A stretch of 64,000 nt of DNA. Source: Aspidiotus rigidus. Taxonomy: Eukaryota; Arthropoda; Insecta; Hemiptera; Diaspididae. A program made the translations under genes and the position numbers. Below are positions 60,083 to 64,000 of this stretch, in pieces. Position 1 is the first letter of the stretch. Every line of letters starts with the position of its first letter. Below the pieces are notes generated by a model. The model made no database searches. It worked only from the letters and a program-made list of their open reading frames with translations, and was not told where the DNA came from. The stretch covers positions 4,898,001 to 4,962,000 of the forward strand of contig JAVHKY010000053.1 of assembly GCA_035079385.1 (NCBI GenBank). The letters run 5' to 3'.

Positions 60083-61187
60083 TATAATATGATGGAGGGG
60101 GGGGGGGGGGCTCCGAAAAAGTTGACTCGAGCTATGTATGATAGAAGAGGAACTTAGAATAATTTCGACCACCAAGCTATATATGATAGGAAGGGGATTT
60201 AGAATAATTTCGACCTCTAAGCTATATAGGATAAGAAGAGGACTCAAAAAAATTTCCGACTTTCGAGCTCTATATGATAGGATTTTCAATATGCTCCACT
60301 TTTTGAAAGACCTTCCGCAGTGGAATAAGGATCTTGCGGGTTCCCCGCTCGCAGTTGCAAAACTTGCAACAGCATCATAATTTTTCTTTTTCAATCCTTA
60401 ATTTGTGATTATTATTCAAGGAATACGTTACTTTTGATCTTATTTATTTTTAGCGGGGAACTCGCTATCCCTTTTGTTGGGGGGTACTTTCAGGAAATTT
60501 TCGTCCGCGAGCGGTCCAAGGTTGATGACGTCAGGGAGGGAAGGGGGGGGATTTAGAATAATGTCGACCTCTACGCTTTTTATGATATTAGCGGGACTTA
60601 GGAAAATTTACATTCTCGAGCTATAAGTATATGATAGGAGGGAGACTCAAAATAATTTCGACCTCTAAGCTCTATATATTTATGATAGGAGAGCGAGTAA
60701 GGAAATTTTCATCCGTGATCGTAATCGCGGGCGCCAGTGGTCCAAGGCTGATGACGTCACGAAGAGGGGAGGAGTTAGAAAAATTTCAACGCTTGAGCTA
60801 TTTATGATAGGAGGGGGACTTGGAATAATTTCGACCTCCAAGCTATATAATATGATGGAGCGGGGGGCTCCGAAAAAGTTGACTCGAGCTATGTATGATA
60901 GAAGAGGAACTTAGAATAATTTGGACCACCAAGCTATATATGATAGGAAGGGGATTTAGAATAATTTCGACCTCTAAGCTATATAGGATAAGAAGAGGAC
61001 TCAAAAAAATTTCCGACTTTCGAGCTCTATATGATAGGATTTTCAATATGCTCTACTCTTTGAAAGACCTTCCGCAGTGGAATGAAGATCTTGCGGGTTC
61101 CCCGCTCGCGGTTGCAAAACTTGCAACGGCATCATAATTTTTTTTTCATTCTTTAATTTGTGATTATTGTTTAAGGAATACATTCCT

Positions 61188-64000
61188 CAAACTACTTTTA
61201 CAAGAACGAAGAATGAGTTTGTTTTTCTTTACAAATTTTGATTCTCTTGATTCGAGATACCCAAAGAGTCTACAAATTCTAAAACGCGAAGAAAAATAAT
61301 TTATTGAAAATGAAAATTGTTATTTGAAGTTTCATATTTTTATTCAAAAGCTGGAAAATTATTGTGAACTTTTAATTCCGACGTCTTCGAGAAAGCCGAA
61401 TCAATTCGGATTCAAAAATTTTAGCTTTGACTTTTCCTTTAGCGCTCTTCAATATGCCGTATTTATCAGAAGTCCCAAAATATCAACCGTTGGGTTTATA
61501 ATATTGTACACAGTTCGCGAAAAATATTTTTGAGACAACTTTTCAGTCTGTAAGCAACCATAGGTGTCGGTATAGTCACTCTTGTACCCGATCAAAATTA
61601 ACATACGTATAATGGAGTTCTGTGAGCGATATTTAATTTTAGTACGCGAGTAAATTCACGATAAATAAGTATGTAAATCACGTGACGTACTATTTCTGGA
61701 ATTTGAACATTCTGGTAGCTTTTACAAGTCTTTAATATAGAGCTCCATAGCATCGGAACGACTGTCAATATCTCAACGGCTAATGACAGCGAAATAAGCT
61801 TTTGTAGCTCGAGTCAAAGTCATTGCATTCGCACAACAAACGAGATTAGTCACGGGAGAGAGATTTTCAGTACCTGTCTCACGCTGTACGACTATAAACC
61901 ATCCAACTTTTGTAGCTTATAGCCCAAAATATGTGCTCTCCCATGATTTACGTCTATGTACGGCTGTAATACTGCAAACGGAGTTCAACTGACGAAACGA
62001 TCGATGTTCGAAGTTGTACGGTGCAGCGACGGGCGTTCGTACTTGCACACCACACCGTACAGTACTATTGACGTGTGCCCGCCACGAACAATTCTATACT
62101 TACAGTTTACGGCCATTAATTTCAGCCTACTATCCTATAATAGAACGCGTCAATTTACGTGCACAGACCAGTGTTACCTAAATTTTGCTCTTCCATCCCT
62201 GAGATCCGTGATACATATCCCAGCATCCACAATCATCTTCACCGCTCATTTATTTGAACACATCAAGAATTTATTTTTGACATTGACGAATATATGACGA
62301 GCTTTTAACAACTGCAATTGAATAATATAGAGGCACTTCGAGGGAGTTACCTTTTTCGGCAACTTGTGCCAATGTTTTTGAACGTAATGACATTGACAAA
62401 AATTTTCATGAAACTATGAGTTATCGACTTCGTCGTTATAACCTGAAGTGCTTGTGATAATTGGGGGAGGGTAGCGTAAACTAAGAAAGATGTGCGTCAC
62501 TATCGATGATCTGAACGCGAACTAGTTAGTTCCATTATCTTGTTTACTTCTCCGTTCATACCAACCACACCCCCCGTGACGATTGAAGTGAATTGAAAAA
62601 TTATTATGCCAGACGTATGAAGAGAAAGAAGAAACCGAAGAGTCAACATCATAGTGATCAACAAAACGTCAAGAACGTAATTCAACACAATACCAATAAT
62701 ATAAATACAAAAAGGAGGACTCGGAGATTGAAATGATACAAACAAAATTGAAAATTTGTCGCTATCCGAATAACAACTCTTCACCTATATAATTAGTTCA
62801 AGTATGAGTTTAAAAAGAACTTTTTACTGCACCAATTTCTCCTCAGTGGTCGACTAATAACGGCTTCTCTCGAGAAATACAAATACAATCGAAATGCAAA
62901 AACTACTAGTATCTGCTCGACGAGGTCAACGTACTTTCTCCAAGAATGGGTTCCACCGTTCCTTTTAATTTTAACGCTTTCTTCGGAGTAGAATTTCGGT
63001 GTCGGATTCCTTTCCATCAGGTAAAGTTATACTCACGTATACTTTGTTCATTACCGATTCCTATCATCTTCACAATATTTTTGATTGATTTCTTCCCGTT
63101 TCCTCAGTTCGTCCTCGTACAAAAAGAATAACACTGACATTATTTGATCCGATACGCATTTTCTTGTATTTTTGTATACGGGTCTACGAAGGGTAGTTCC
63201 GAAAAATATTCGCAGTTTGTCTATCCCGCAACATAAACTTTCCTAAGAACTACATAAATCCTATACGGAACGAAAACTTTCACCCGAGGGGCTCTATGTT
63301 CGAAAGTAAACGAAACTTTCTTCAAGTTTAAATGTAGATGCTTAAATTGTCACAATTCTCGATCTAACGGACGGCCCGACAAATATACCTGCGAGAATTA
63401 GCCTCGTACTAAAATGATTATACTCTGGCTTACGAGAAACCATTATCCTTAAAGACGCCGGCGTTATCGACGTCAGTTATTCTTTTTTCATGTGTCTCTA
63501 AATTATGGTTTCTAATACCAACAAGATGACCTGATAAAGCTATTTGCTTGCGTCAGTATCTCACATTCCAAAATGATAGTTGGCGGCTGCTAGGAATGAG
63601 TTTTCGTTCGTGTTGGTTATTTACAAACGTACGTTATTGTTGCGAGTAGCATATGCGGACCCCGTCTGCCAACCGCCAACCAATCGCTCACGGACCGACT
63701 GTACACGAGTTTGAGTGTTATTCAAGCAACTGGCACAGAATCCCTCCAGACGACTGTAACCACTGGTGAAAGTCTGATGTTGAAGACCGTGCGCTCTGAT
63801 ACCGGATGAAGCGATTTTCTTGTCCAGATCAAGTGAATTAAGTTACGGGGAGATTCTGAAATGCTGAAGATTAGGTATAGGTGAAGTTGAGCTACAATGA
63901 TATGACAGAGTGAGTGTTAAGTGCCAAACCTTCGACCGGAACAGCAAGACTGATGGACCTTGAACGCGAAATATGAGGAAAACAACAAGAAAGCGTGGAC
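61188..64000. other. unassigned sequence
   Basis: Non-repetitive, AT-rich. Short frames (61956-62297 plus; 62500-62784 minus; 62793-63017 minus) show no domain or splice chain. The last 400 bp have raised GC but no recognised gene. Confidence 0.35.

Larger units (their letters stand above)
55959..61187. repeat. four-copy tandem array, 0.73-1.88 kb units
   Basis: Unit starts GATCTTATTTATTTTTAGCG GGGAACTCGC at 55959, 56688, 58561 and 60436. Units 1 and 4 are ~730-750 bp; units 2 and 3 are ~1.87 kb because each contains the same Helitron insert. Every unit holds TGACGTCA-type sites, about eight copies of the ~60-bp 'gagctatatatgataggaggggga' module and ends with CCGCAGTGGAATAAGGATCT then TGCAAAACTTGCAACAGCAT. 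Units 2 and 3 are nearly identical, differing in poly-G lengths and a few bases. Confidence 0.97.

Overview
This is a eukaryotic, gene-poor, transposon-dominated window, most likely from an insect nuclear genome. The evidence is an AT-rich background, (GA)n/(CT)n microsatellites, an 89-bp GT-AG intron, a decayed LINE of the R1/Jockey-like type common in arthropods, Helitron and hAT-type remnants, and two AT-rich tracts whose translation resembles insect mitochondrial ND5. Species cannot be named from the sequence. There are no bacterial operons, CRISPR arrays, or rRNA or tRNA genes that I could recognise.

Conventional genes are few. The best is a two-exon + strand gene (10327-10685) for an 89-residue secreted acidic peptide with a signal peptide and poly(A) signal. 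A minus-strand exon at 12519-12665 looks like the 3' end of a gene whose other exons I cannot find. An ORF at 41930-42454 fuses a LINE reverse-transcriptase segment to unrecognised sequence.

Layout: 1-3320 unassigned, with a (GA)n tract; 3321-4930 two nuclear copies of mitochondrial ND5 sequence; 5370-8547 a 3.2-kb foldback element; 10.3-12.7 kb the two gene candidates; 13.1-17.7 kb a 26-bp satellite array with higher-order structure, bordered by copies of a dispersed 'CAGGGAACCTG' element; 18-25 kb more copies of that element and a giant (CT)n hairpin; 27.5-31.2 kb several MITEs and an R1/Jockey-like LINE remnant (minus strand); 33.9-37.1 kb a long-inverted-repeat element carrying two nested MITEs; 37.1-45.5 kb MITEs of several families; 49-53.5 kb Penelope-like and LINE remnants plus inverted-repeat elements; 55.9-61.2 kb a four-copy tandem array in which the two inner copies carry the same 1112-bp Helitron fragment while the outer copies keep the empty site.

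The most informative structures are nested. The Helitron insertion dates the tandem duplication. The left arm of the 33.9-37.1 kb inverted repeat is an empty-site control for the MITE in its right arm. A recurrent TIR family (CAGGGTGTCYAC) has five copies, three with exact 5-bp target duplications. One dispersed module (a ~60-bp 'gagctatatatgataggaggggga' repeat, often with TGACGTCA sites) recurs from one end of the window to the other.
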